Shown piece by piece: positions 7,686 to 15,404 of a DNA stretch of 25,044 nucleotides. A model generated the notes under the pieces. It was not told the origin of the DNA and searched no databases. It saw only the letters and a list, made by a program, of their open reading frames with translations. Source of the stretch: Prevotellaceae bacterium UBA3646 (GTDB lineage Bacteria > Bacteroidota > Bacteroidia > Bacteroidales > Bacteroidaceae). Made by a program: the position numbers and the translations under genes. Where the stretch lies: NCBI GenBank assembly GCA_002373535.1, contig DFKL01000044.1:1-25044 (forward strand), in the 5' to 3' direction. How positions within the stretch are numbered: the first letter of the stretch is position 1; every line of letters starts with the position of its first letter.

Positions 7686-8771
7686 CTACACCATACCTGC
7701 CAGTCTCATGTTGTCCAGGACAACCATTGCAGCCATTGCCTCGACGATCGGCACGGCCCGTGGCAACACACAGGCATCATGCCGGCCACGCGCCTTCAGT
7801 TTGGCCGGATTGCCATGTATGTCAACAGTATCCTGCTCCATAAGTATGGTTGCGACCGGTTTGAAAGCAACCCTGAAATAGATATCCTCTCCATTGCTTA
7901 TACCACCCTGGATACCACCCGAATTGTTGGTCTTGAGCCGGAACTTGCGACCTTTAGGACCATCCGGACTTCCTGGCAAAATGATATCGTTCTGTTGCGA
8001 TCCCCTGAGATTCATGTGGCCGAATCCCAGGCCATACTCAAAGCCTTTGGCCGCATTGATCGAGAGCATTGCTCCACCTAACTGGGCATGCAACTTACCG
8101 AAACACGGCTCGCCCAAGCCTGTGGGGCATCCCTTTATGACACACGATATGACACCGCCTATCGTATCCCCGTCCCTCTTGACGTCAAGAATCAGCTCTG
8201 CCATGCGCCGTGCAGTATCTGCATCCGGACAGCGTACGTCATTACTGTCAATCAGTCCGAGGTCATAGTCCTGGTATGTCCCTGGCAATGCAATCTCACC
8301 GACCTGCTGGGTATAGGCATGTATGGATATACCCATGTCGCGCAGCACCAGCATTGCAAATGCCCCGCCTACTACACGACTTATTGTCTCACGCGCCGAA
8401 CTGCGGCCTCCACCGCGATGGTCACGTATGCCATATTTCATGAAATACGTCATGTCGGCATGGCTCGGCCGGAACAGATCCTTCATGTTGTCATAGTCCT
8501 GACTGTGCTGATTACGGTTTTGTACGACAAAGCCTATCGGCTGGCCGGTAGTACGGCCGTCAAGGACCCCGGATAATATTTCCAGCCGGTCAGGTTCCTT
8601 ACGCGCTGTCGTCACCCTGCTCTGACCTGGGCGACGACGATCCAGCTGCTGCTGGACGAACGCGGTGTCGACCTCTATTCCCGCAGGCATGCCGTCAATA
8701 ATGCCACCGACCGCAACACCATGACTTTCACCGAAACTGGTTAGCCTGAATATATGTCCGAAAGTATTCAA
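7686..8771 (-). CDS. aroC: Chorismate synthase, TTG start
   Basis: Converts 5-enolpyruvylshikimate 3-phosphate to chorismate, the last common step to aromatic amino acids and folate, using reduced FMN. The family N-terminus is M-N-T-F-G-H-I-F; here those residues begin with TTG at 8771, giving 361 residues, a normal length. Farther upstream the frame holds no nearby ATG and runs into the slyD coding region, where it would read a low-complexity Ala/Val/Glu stretch. Seen motifs are FGESHG (13-18), RRRPGQSRVTTARKE (45-59), FRPSHADMTYF (100-110), HRGGGRSSARET (118-129), SNGEDIYFRVAFKP and RGRHDACVLPRAVP. It sits 22 bp after slyD and 48 bp before lysS. Confidence 0.95.
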   Translation of the reverse strand: MNTFGHIFRLTSFGESHGVAVGGIIDGMPAGIEVDTAFVQQQLDRRRPGQSRVTTARKEPDRLEILSGVLDGRTTGQPIGFVVQNRNQHSQDYDNMKDLFRPSHADMTYFMKYGIRDHRGGGRSSARETISRVVGGAFAMLVLRDMGISIHAYTQQVGEIALPGTYQDYDLGLIDSNDVRCPDADTARRMAELILDVKRDGDTIGGVISCVIKGCPTGLGEPCFGKLHAQLGGAMLSINAAKGFEYGLGFGHMNLRGSQQNDIILPGSPDGPKGRKFRLKTNNSGGIQGGISNGEDIYFRVAFKPVATILMEQDTVDIHGNPAKLKARGRHDACVLPRAVPIVEAMAAMVVLDNMRLAGMV

Positions 8772-8793
8772 TCTATGCTTACAGCTAATACGT

Positions 8794-9345
8794 TCAATTG
8801 CAACCTCCGCAGCCATTGCAGCCGCCACCCCCGCAGCCTCCGCAACTGCCACACCCTCCTTGCGCATTCAAGTAGGACTCTATCTCCTTATTCGTAGCAA
8901 TACGGTTCTCTATGACCTTGCCCTGAAACGTCAGTGGCTTGCCTGCCAAAGGATGATTCAGGTCTACCACCACGGTTTTGTCCGTAATCTTGACTACAGT
9001 ACCGTTAAACTGTTCTCCTTCCGCATTTCTCAACGGGACTACAGCACCTTCGTAAACGTGGCCGTCATCCATTTTGCCCTCGACGAAGAAAGCCTCCGCA
9101 GGAATCTCCTGCACGCCCTCCGGTATGTATGGTCCGTAAGCCTCATCCTCACTGAGCTCTATACGAAAGTCCTGTCCGTCAGACAGAGAGACGAGCTGCT
9201 GCTCCAACGAATCCAGGACCATGTTCATCCCGCTGATGAAGTCAAAAGGCATATCATCTCTCGTCTCCTCGATAATCCGGACCTCCTTTTCCTCACCCAT
9301 CGGAGCGTACAGTTTGTACTGGACTTTTATGTATCTGTTTTCCAT
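8794..9345 (-). CDS. slyD: SlyD-like FKBP-type peptidyl-prolyl isomerase with Cys-rich tail
   Basis: A 183-residue cytoplasmic prolyl isomerase and chaperone of the SlyD type. The start at 9345 begins MENRYIKVQYKLYAPMGEE; the frame extends farther upstream but crosses the promoter. The split FKBP domain is seen as FDFISGMNMVLDSLEQQL (35-52) and VVDLNHPLAGKPLTFQGKV (126-144), with the insert-in-flap chaperone segment between (about 70-120; DEAYGPYIPEGVQEIPAEAF is typical). Residues 164-183 are only Gly, Ser, Asn and Cys, with six Cys (165, 168, 171, 176, 179, 182). In E. coli SlyD the equivalent tail is His/Cys-rich and binds nickel and other metals; this one has no His. A likely promoter lies about 20 bp upstream. 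It is the first gene of the slyD-pgi run. Confidence 0.9.
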   Translation of the reverse strand: MENRYIKVQYKLYAPMGEEKEVRIIEETRDDMPFDFISGMNMVLDSLEQQLVSLSDGQDFRIELSEDEAYGPYIPEGVQEIPAEAFFVEGKMDDGHVYEGAVVPLRNAEGEQFNGTVVKITDKTVVVDLNHPLAGKPLTFQGKVIENRIATNKEIESYLNAQGGCGSCGGCGGGGCNGCGGCN

Positions 9346-9364
9346 ATCTATAAATTTCGCGCCA

Positions 9365-9372
9365 CAAATATA
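9365..9372 (-). promoter_or_regulatory. Putative -7 element upstream of slyD operon
   Basis: Reads TATATTTG on the minus strand, an exact match to TAnnTTTG, ending 19 bp before the slyD ATG. A TTTG occurs upstream, but only 14 bp away, so the -33 element is uncertain. It is the only convincing promoter I find for the five-gene run down to pgi. Confidence 0.55.
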
Positions 9373-9446
9373 CACAATATAAATGACAAATAAAAAGTGA
9401 AGCCTTAAAAATAATCCGCAGGCAAACAGAAAACGAAAACTTTTTG

Positions 9447-9454
9447 TATATTTG
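9447..9454 (+). promoter_or_regulatory. Putative -7 element upstream of first GHL10 gene
   Basis: TATATTTG matches TAnnTTTG and ends 23 bp before the ATG at 9478. No TTTG is seen at the expected distance upstream. The slyD promoter lies on the other strand about 75 bp away in the same 132-bp divergent region. Confidence 0.5.
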
Positions 9455-9477
9455 TACTTGATATATACACACAAGAG

Positions 9478-10962
9478 ATGAGAAAACGACTATTTGCCGT
9501 CTTTTATGCAATCGTTCTATGCGTTGCATCACATGGACAGGAGTGTCCTAAACGCGAGTTCCGCGGAGCCTGGATACAATGCGTCAACGGCCAGTGGATG
9601 GGACTTGGCCGCGACAGGATGCAACAGATTCTGACATACCAGTTGGACGAGTTGCAGAAATGTGGGATAAATGCGATTATGTTTCAGGTCCGTGCAGAAG
9701 GTGATGCCCTGTACGAGAGTCATATCGAGCCCTGGAGCCGCTATCTGACAGGCCGTCAGGGACAGGCTCCCGATTTACGCTGGGATCCGCTGGAGTGGAT
9801 GATTGGACAGTGCCACAGGCGTGGAATGGAATGCCACGCCTGGATTAACCCCTTCAGGGCAAAGACCAAATACACACACGAGCTCGCCCCCGGCCACCCT
9901 GCCGTATTACACCCCGAACGCTTCATCGAATATGACGGCCTGCTCATTTTTGATCCCGGCCTTCCGGAGAACCGCGAATACATCTACAGTGTATGCGTAG
10001 ACATAGCAACCAGATATGACATCGACGGCCTGCACATGGACGACTACTTCTACCCATACCCCGTAGCAGGCCTGCCATTCCACGACGAAGCTTCGTACGC
10101 AAGATACGGTAAAGGAATGTCCCTGGGCGACTGGCGCCGGAACAACGTAAACACGTTCATACGCGACCTGCACCACATCCTTCGCCACGCAAAGCCATGG
10201 TGCAAGTTCGGTGTCAGCCCGTTTGGCATATACCATAACGAACGCAACGGCAATTCCATACCAGGCTCTGACACCAACGGCACCCAGAACTACGACGACC
10301 TGTATGCAGATGTCCTGTTGTGGCTGAAAAACGGATGGGTAGACTACAACCTGCCACAGATATACTGGCAGATAGGCAACAAGGCAGCCGACTACGACAA
10401 GCTTGTACGATGGTGGAGCCGTCACACATACAACCGGCCTCTATATATCGGGCAAGACGTTGAACGCACTGTAAAGTATCCCGACATCCAAGATTCTGGC
10501 AGCCACCAGATGAAGGCCAAATATTCCCTGCAGCGTACCCTGCCCGGCATAATGGGTTCATGCCAATGGTATGCCAAAGCCGTCGTAGACAACCCCGGTA
10601 ATTACGGAACCATGCTTAGGCAAGTATACCATCGCCACCCAGCCCTCCAGCCGGAAATGCGCTGGATAGACAAGAAAGCTCCAGGCAAGCCACGCAACAT
10701 CGCTATTCTTGCAAGCCCCCAAGGCCCGGTGATGACATGGAATGCACCAAAATCAAGAAAAGAGATGAACCGTGCTGTCTCGTATGCGATATATCGCAGC
10801 GACGATTCCGGGAAACTTGACACAAGGGACAGCCGCTATCTGGTAACCGTCACCAGGGACTGCAGCTATGTACTGCCAAAAGATGCCTTGGGACACACCT
10901 ATGTAATCACCGCACTGGACCGCCTGCAGAACGAAAGCAAGGGTGTAAAGGTAAGGCTATAG
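9478..10962 (+). CDS. Secreted GHL10-family glycosyl hydrolase (DigH-like) 1
   Basis: A 494-residue exported protein with an N-terminal signal sequence (MRKRLFAVFYAIVLCVASHG). The catalytic region matches the DUF187/GHL10 family of TIM-barrel hydrolases: REFRGAWIQCV (26-36), INAIMFQVRAEGDALY (64-79), WDPLEWMIGQCHRRGMECHA (102-121) and DIDGLHMDDYFYPYP (181-195), whose acids are the likely catalytic positions. Residues about 400-494 look like a fibronectin type III module (APGKPRNIAILAS at its start). E. coli DigH (YddW), a GHL10 enzyme, cleaves peptidoglycan strands stripped of peptides; that activity is a reasonable guess here. It is followed by the S1/P1 nuclease after 27 bp and has a paralogue at 18508. 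Confidence 0.88.
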   Translation: MRKRLFAVFYAIVLCVASHGQECPKREFRGAWIQCVNGQWMGLGRDRMQQILTYQLDELQKCGINAIMFQVRAEGDALYESHIEPWSRYLTGRQGQAPDLRWDPLEWMIGQCHRRGMECHAWINPFRAKTKYTHELAPGHPAVLHPERFIEYDGLLIFDPGLPENREYIYSVCVDIATRYDIDGLHMDDYFYPYPVAGLPFHDEASYARYGKGMSLGDWRRNNVNTFIRDLHHILRHAKPWCKFGVSPFGIYHNERNGNSIPGSDTNGTQNYDDLYADVLLWLKNGWVDYNLPQIYWQIGNKAADYDKLVRWWSRHTYNRPLYIGQDVERTVKYPDIQDSGSHQMKAKYSLQRTLPGIMGSCQWYAKAVVDNPGNYGTMLRQVYHRHPALQPEMRWIDKKAPGKPRNIAILASPQGPVMTWNAPKSRKEMNRAVSYAIYRSDDSGKLDTRDSRYLVTVTRDCSYVLPKDALGHTYVITALDRLQNESKGVKVRL

Positions 10963-10989
10963 CAGACAACACTATCTTAGAGGAAAAAC

Positions 10990-11766
10990 ATGAAAAGACT
11001 ACTACTCTTCGCCATAGCGATACATATAGCCGCAGGGAATGCATTTTCCTGGGGCAACAAAGGACACGACACGACCTGCGCCATTGCGGCAAGACACCTG
11101 AGCAGGAAGGCCAGGTCAGCCGTCAGGAACCTCTTGGACGGCAAGACGATGGTATACTATGCCCCGTGGATGGACATGGCAAGCAACAACATCCCTCAGT
11201 ACCAGAACACCAAGAGCTGGCACTACAAGAACATTGACGAAGACGAGACATTCGACAACGCCAGGATTAATCCCGACGGAGACATACTCATAGCCATAGA
11301 GTCACAAATCGCCACACTGCGGAATCCAGAATCTTCCGACGAAAGGAAATCACTCGCGCTTAAATTCCTGATACACCTTATCGGAGACCTGCATCAACCG
11401 TTGCACCTCGGACATCTCAGCGACTACGGCGGCAATACCTGGAAAGTGACGTTCTTCAACACAGATACCGACCTGCACACCGTATGGGACTCAAGACTGG
11501 TAGAAGCCGTACACAACTGGAGTCATACCGAATGGGCCGAGGAGCTGGATACGAGGAACGCCGAAGAGATTACGAGCCTGCAAGCCGGGACGCCACGAGA
11601 CTGGGGACGCGAATCATATGAGATAGCCAGGGAAGTATACCGGGCGACACCGCAAGGTACCGACATATCCTATGCATACGTCATGAAGTGGACACCGGTA
11701 GTTGAAAGACAATTTCTGCGTGGAGGCCTGCGTCTGGCCAGTCTTCTCAACGAAATCTTCAAGTAA
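10990..11766 (+). CDS. Secreted S1/P1-type zinc nuclease
   Basis: A 258-residue exported enzyme that should hydrolyse single-stranded DNA or RNA and perhaps 3'-nucleotides. A signal peptide (1-20, ending NAFS) leaves mature Trp21 at the N-terminus, as required because this Trp binds zinc in nuclease P1. The other trinuclear zinc ligands are visible with family spacing: His26 (GHD), Asp62 (MDMAS), His78 (WHY), His129, Asp133 and His139 in HLIGDLHQPLH, and His163 and Asp167 in LHTVWD. No ligand is missing, so activity is expected. It lies 27 bp after the GHL10 gene and 23 bp before uvrA, probably in one transcript. A role in scavenging nucleic acid outside the cytoplasm is inferred. Confidence 0.93.
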   Translation: MKRLLLFAIAIHIAAGNAFSWGNKGHDTTCAIAARHLSRKARSAVRNLLDGKTMVYYAPWMDMASNNIPQYQNTKSWHYKNIDEDETFDNARINPDGDILIAIESQIATLRNPESSDERKSLALKFLIHLIGDLHQPLHLGHLSDYGGNTWKVTFFNTDTDLHTVWDSRLVEAVHNWSHTEWAEELDTRNAEEITSLQAGTPRDWGRESYEIAREVYRATPQGTDISYAYVMKWTPVVERQFLRGGLRLASLLNEIFK

Positions 11767-11789
11767 CATGTGTAGGAATTGCATAGACG

Positions 11790-14669
11790 ATGAACGGAAA
11801 CATACATATAAAAGGCTCCAGGGTAAACAATCTTAAGAACATCGAACTGGATATTCCGCGCAACAAGCTAATCGTAATAACTGGAGTATCAGGCTCAGGC
11901 AAGTCGTCGCTGGCGTTTGACACACTATACGCAGAGGGGCAGCGACGTTATGTCGAGAGTCTGTCCAGCTACGCACGTCAGTTTCTTGGCCGGATGAGCA
12001 AGCCCGAATGCGACATCATCACAGGAATCCCGCCGGCAATCGCCATAGAACAGAAAGTAACCACGCGTAATCCGCGTAGTACCGTAGGTACTAGCACGGA
12101 GATCTATGAATACCTGCGTCTTTTGTATGCACGCATTGGCCGTACCTACAGTCCGGTCAGCGGCGACGAGGTAAAGTGCCAGGGAGTTGACGACGTCATA
12201 AAATGCGTGCAGGAATATCGCGAAGGCACACGTTTCATGGTAATGACCAGGGCTGCCATCGGAAAAGACGATGCAGGCCAGGTACTGGACAAGTATTTCA
12301 AACAAGGTTTTGCACGTATTGAGATTAACGGCGAACCACGACTTATAGAGGAAGTACTTGCCGGAGATACGCTGCGGACGACACTGAGACAAGACGGTAC
12401 TGACGAAATATACCTGATTATCGACAGGCTAAGCGTAAGACAAGACAAGGAATCCGTTTCACGTCTTGCAGATTCTGTTGAAACAGCGTTCTACGAAGGC
12501 AACGGCGAAATGATGCTGCGAATCCTGCCGGCAGGAATCATGCATAGATTTTCCAACAGGTTTGAGTCAGACGGAATAGAATTCCACAAGCCCAGCGACC
12601 AGATGTTTGCATTCAACTCCCCGTTAGGCGCGTGTCCCGAATGCGAAGGCTACGGAAAGATAATAGGTATTGACGAGAAACTGGTCATTCCAAATTCCGC
12701 TCTCTCGTTGTACGAAGGCTGCGTACAATGCTGGCGTGGCGAGAAAATGGGCGAATGGAAAGACTGGTTTATTAGATTGAACAGCGAACGCGGATTTCCC
12801 GTACACAAGCCATATTACCAGCTCACACGCGAGGAAAAGGACTGGTTGTGGCATGGCAGCCCGGTATATACAAAATCAGGGACAAGAACGATAAAAGGAA
12901 CCAATATACCAGACACCTGGAAACTGAGCGACGAGGAAAAAGAATGGGGGCTGGTCAGTATTGACGCCTTCTTTGAGATGCTGAAAGCCGGACAGTACAA
13001 GATACAAAACCGCGTCATGCTCGCCAGATACCGCGGCAAGACCACATGCCCCACATGCATGGGACGCAGGCTACGTAAGGAAGCAGAATATGTCCGCGTC
13101 GGCGGCAAGACTATTACCGATTTGGTGGAAATGCCCATTAGCGAACTGCAGACCTGGTTCGGTCATTTGCAGTTGGAAGAACAGGAAAGCAAGATTGCAG
13201 ACATACTGCTGGCCGAGATAAACTCCAGGCTAAGGTTCCTGATGGATGTCGGACTTCCATATCTGACTCTGAACCGTCTCAGCAGCAGTCTGTCTGGAGG
13301 CGAAAGCCAGCGCATAAACCTGGCCACATCGCTCGGCAGCGCACTTGTTGGTAGCATGTACATCCTGGACGAACCCAGCATCGGACTGCACAGTCGCGAT
13401 ACTGAACGTCTGATAGGCGTACTGCGACAACTGCGCGATTTGGGCAACACCATAATTGTAGTAGAGCATGACGAGGAAATCATGCGTGCGGCAGACTGGA
13501 TTATAGACATAGGACCGGATGCAGGAAGGCTGGGAGGAGAAGTCGTATACAGCGGTCCCTGCGATGCAGGTAAGATGAAATCCGGGAACAAGGAAATAAG
13601 ATCCCACACATTAGACTACCTGTCAGGTACTGAGACCATAGACATACCGTCGTCGACCCGTCCCTGGAACAGATATATCGAAATCAAGGGAGCCCGCGCC
13701 AACAACCTGAAAGGTATTGACGTAAGATTCCCCCTCAACATAATAACCTGTGTTACGGGGGTCAGCGGCTCGGGCAAAAGCAGCCTTGTACGCGACATAC
13801 TCTACAATGCCATGAGGCGTGAACTGGACCAGACAGGAGACCGTCCGGGAGAGTTCGCATCACTTACCGGAGATGTGGACGCCATACAGGCAGTAGAGTT
13901 TGTAGACCAGAACCCGATAGGAAAAAGCACACGCTCAAATCCGGTAACATACGTCAAGGCATGGGACGAGATACGCAAGCTGTTTGCATCACAGGCACTA
14001 AGCCAGCAGATGGGTTTCAGCGCAGCATACTTCAGTTTCAACACAGACGGAGGCAGATGCGAGGAATGCAAGGGCGAGGGAACAGTGACCGTAGAAATGC
14101 AGTTTATGGCAGACCTCGTCCTGGAATGCGAGTCATGCCATGGACGCCGCTTCAAGCAAGACATACTCGAGGTACGCTTTCACGGGAAAAACGTATATGA
14201 TATCCTGGACATGACCGTGAACCAGGCCATCGAATTCTTCCAGGAACACGACGAAAGCAAAATTGCACGTCTCCTCAAGCCGCTGCAGGACGTAGGACTG
14301 GGATATATCAAGCTCGGTCAGAGCAGCAGCACGCTTTCCGGAGGAGAGAACCAACGCGTGAAGCTCGCATACTATCTGGGTATGGAAAAGCGCGTACCAA
14401 CCATGTTCATCTTCGACGAGCCGACAACCGGCCTGCACTTTCACGACATCAAAAAGCTGCTTGACAGTCTCGACGCACTTGTCATGCGCGGTCACACCGT
14501 TGTTATAATCGAGCACAACCTGGACGTGATAAAGTGTGCCGACTGGGTAATCGATCTGGGACGCGAAGGCGGAGAGCAGGGAGGCAACCTTGTCGGTGCC
14601 GGCACGCCAAAAGAAATAGCCCATATAGCAGCAAGCTATACAGGCCAGTTCCTGAAGTCGAAATTCTAA
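11790..14669 (+). CDS. uvrA: Excinuclease ABC subunit A (UvrA or UvrA paralogue)
   Basis: A 959-residue DNA damage sensor with two ABC ATPase halves. Half one has Walker A TGVSGSGKSS (31-40), zinc-binding pairs CPEC (about 282) and CPTC (about 420), signature LSGGESQR (501) and Walker B MYILDEPSIGLH. Half two has Walker A TGVSGSGKSS (about 655), the zinc module CEEC/CESC (about 757 and 780), signature LSGGENQR (about 849) and Walker B MFIFDEPTTGLH. The damage-recognition zinc module and the NPRSTVGTSTEI block are present, so UvrB-dependent repair is plausible. Some signature blocks differ from E. coli UvrA (SSLSGGESQRINLA rather than PTLSGGEAQRIRLA). Bacteroidetes often carry two UvrA proteins and this may be the second. 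Its stop is 3 bp from the converging rubredoxin stop. Confidence 0.92.
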   Translation: MNGNIHIKGSRVNNLKNIELDIPRNKLIVITGVSGSGKSSLAFDTLYAEGQRRYVESLSSYARQFLGRMSKPECDIITGIPPAIAIEQKVTTRNPRSTVGTSTEIYEYLRLLYARIGRTYSPVSGDEVKCQGVDDVIKCVQEYREGTRFMVMTRAAIGKDDAGQVLDKYFKQGFARIEINGEPRLIEEVLAGDTLRTTLRQDGTDEIYLIIDRLSVRQDKESVSRLADSVETAFYEGNGEMMLRILPAGIMHRFSNRFESDGIEFHKPSDQMFAFNSPLGACPECEGYGKIIGIDEKLVIPNSALSLYEGCVQCWRGEKMGEWKDWFIRLNSERGFPVHKPYYQLTREEKDWLWHGSPVYTKSGTRTIKGTNIPDTWKLSDEEKEWGLVSIDAFFEMLKAGQYKIQNRVMLARYRGKTTCPTCMGRRLRKEAEYVRVGGKTITDLVEMPISELQTWFGHLQLEEQESKIADILLAEINSRLRFLMDVGLPYLTLNRLSSSLSGGESQRINLATSLGSALVGSMYILDEPSIGLHSRDTERLIGVLRQLRDLGNTIIVVEHDEEIMRAADWIIDIGPDAGRLGGEVVYSGPCDAGKMKSGNKEIRSHTLDYLSGTETIDIPSSTRPWNRYIEIKGARANNLKGIDVRFPLNIITCVTGVSGSGKSSLVRDILYNAMRRELDQTGDRPGEFASLTGDVDAIQAVEFVDQNPIGKSTRSNPVTYVKAWDEIRKLFASQALSQQMGFSAAYFSFNTDGGRCEECKGEGTVTVEMQFMADLVLECESCHGRRFKQDILEVRFHGKNVYDILDMTVNQAIEFFQEHDESKIARLLKPLQDVGLGYIKLGQSSSTLSGGENQRVKLAYYLGMEKRVPTMFIFDEPTTGLHFHDIKKLLDSLDALVMRGHTVVIIEHNLDVIKCADWVIDLGREGGEQGGNLVGAGTPKEIAHIAASYTGQFLKSKF

Positions 14670-14672
14670 ATC

Positions 14673-14831
14673 CTAAGCCTCGCTGAACTCGTCCTTGCCG
14701 ACACCGCACAAAGGACAAGTGAAATCCTCCGGAAGATCCTCAAAAGCAGTACCCGGCTCAATTCCGTTGTCAGGATCACCTACGGCAGGATCATACTCCC
14801 AGCCGCAGACATTACATACATATTTTGCCAT
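14673..14831 (-). CDS. Rubredoxin
   Basis: A 52-residue iron protein for one-electron transfer. The reading frame begins ATG at 14831 (MAKYVCNVCGWEYDPAVGDP) and ends TAG at 14673. Two Cys pairs, C6-x2-C9 and C39-x2-C42 (CPLCGVGKDEF), would bind a single iron, and the conserved aromatic and acidic core (GWEYDPAVGDPDNGI, FEDLPEDFTCP) is typical. Rubredoxins in anaerobes often donate electrons to rubrerythrin or to oxidative-stress enzymes; no partner is in this window. The gene follows the small barrel protein after 42 bp and is the last of the CstA run, ending only 3 bp from the converging uvrA stop. Confidence 0.95.
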   Translation of the reverse strand: MAKYVCNVCGWEYDPAVGDPDNGIEPGTAFEDLPEDFTCPLCGVGKDEFSEA

Positions 14832-14873
14832 AGCTAACAATTATTTATACGCCGTTGTAGCGTTGTTTAATAA

Positions 14874-15380
14874 TTACTTCTTGTTCCTTTTGTAATAAAG
14901 CCCAACTCCAACCTTCAGGCCGAAGTTTGTTCCATATTTAATGTCATTGAGGCCAAGGTCGCAATATATCGCAGGCTCGATGCTGACATAGTGGTTCAGA
15001 TAGAACGTATATCCCACCTGGGGACACAGCTGGATATAGTCACCCTTTGCGTCAGGATCGCTGTTACCGCCATGCTGGTACTGAAGCCCGCCACCTACAT
15101 TCAGTCCGTTTTTCTTGAAACTATAGCGGAACAGGCCCTGCAACGTGGCAAAGTTGTTGCCCGCACCCTGATGCAGATAGCCAAATCGTCCGCCGACCAT
15201 CCAGCCGTCAGCAACGAAATAGCCATAGCCGGCACTCACACCAAAATTGAACTTATGCGAGGCATAGCCGATACCTAACCCTGTGAGGCTTGCCTCACCA
15301 TAATGAGTTCCCTTCTCAAACTGCGCATTTGCACCCGTAGTAACGACTGCAAGAAGCAATGCAACGATAACCTTTTTCAT
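14874..15380 (-). CDS. Small outer-membrane beta-barrel protein
   Basis: A 168-residue exported protein. A signal peptide (MKKVIVALLLAVVTTGANA, about 1-19, cleavage after ANA) is followed by alternating hydrophobic and polar strands rich in Gly, Tyr and Phe, such as FGVSAGYGYFVADGWMVGG, VGYTFYLNHYVSIEPAIYCD and FGLKVGVGLYYKRN near the end. This is the pattern of eight-stranded barrels of the OmpX/OmpW type common in Bacteroidales. A specific ligand or pore function cannot be read. It lies 24 bp after the second CstA-family gene and 42 bp before the rubredoxin gene, so it probably shares their transcript. The start at 15380 is supported by the signal sequence. Confidence 0.85.
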   Translation of the reverse strand: MKKVIVALLLAVVTTGANAQFEKGTHYGEASLTGLGIGYASHKFNFGVSAGYGYFVADGWMVGGRFGYLHQGAGNNFATLQGLFRYSFKKNGLNVGGGLQYQHGGNSDPDAKGDYIQLCPQVGYTFYLNHYVSIEPAIYCDLGLNDIKYGTNFGLKVGVGLYYKRNKK

Positions 15381-15404
15381 AATCGTCTGAGTTTGTGTTA
15401 ATGA

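Noticed and set aside
8772..8867. Upstream extension of aroC by 32 codons
   Set aside because: It overlaps the slyD coding end in another frame and gives a low-complexity sequence; the conserved AroC N-terminus begins at the TTG at 8771.
9346..9474. Upstream extension of slyD by 43 codons
   Set aside because: It crosses the divergent promoter region and adds a hydrophobic stretch not found in cytoplasmic SlyD; MENRYIKVQY is the natural start.
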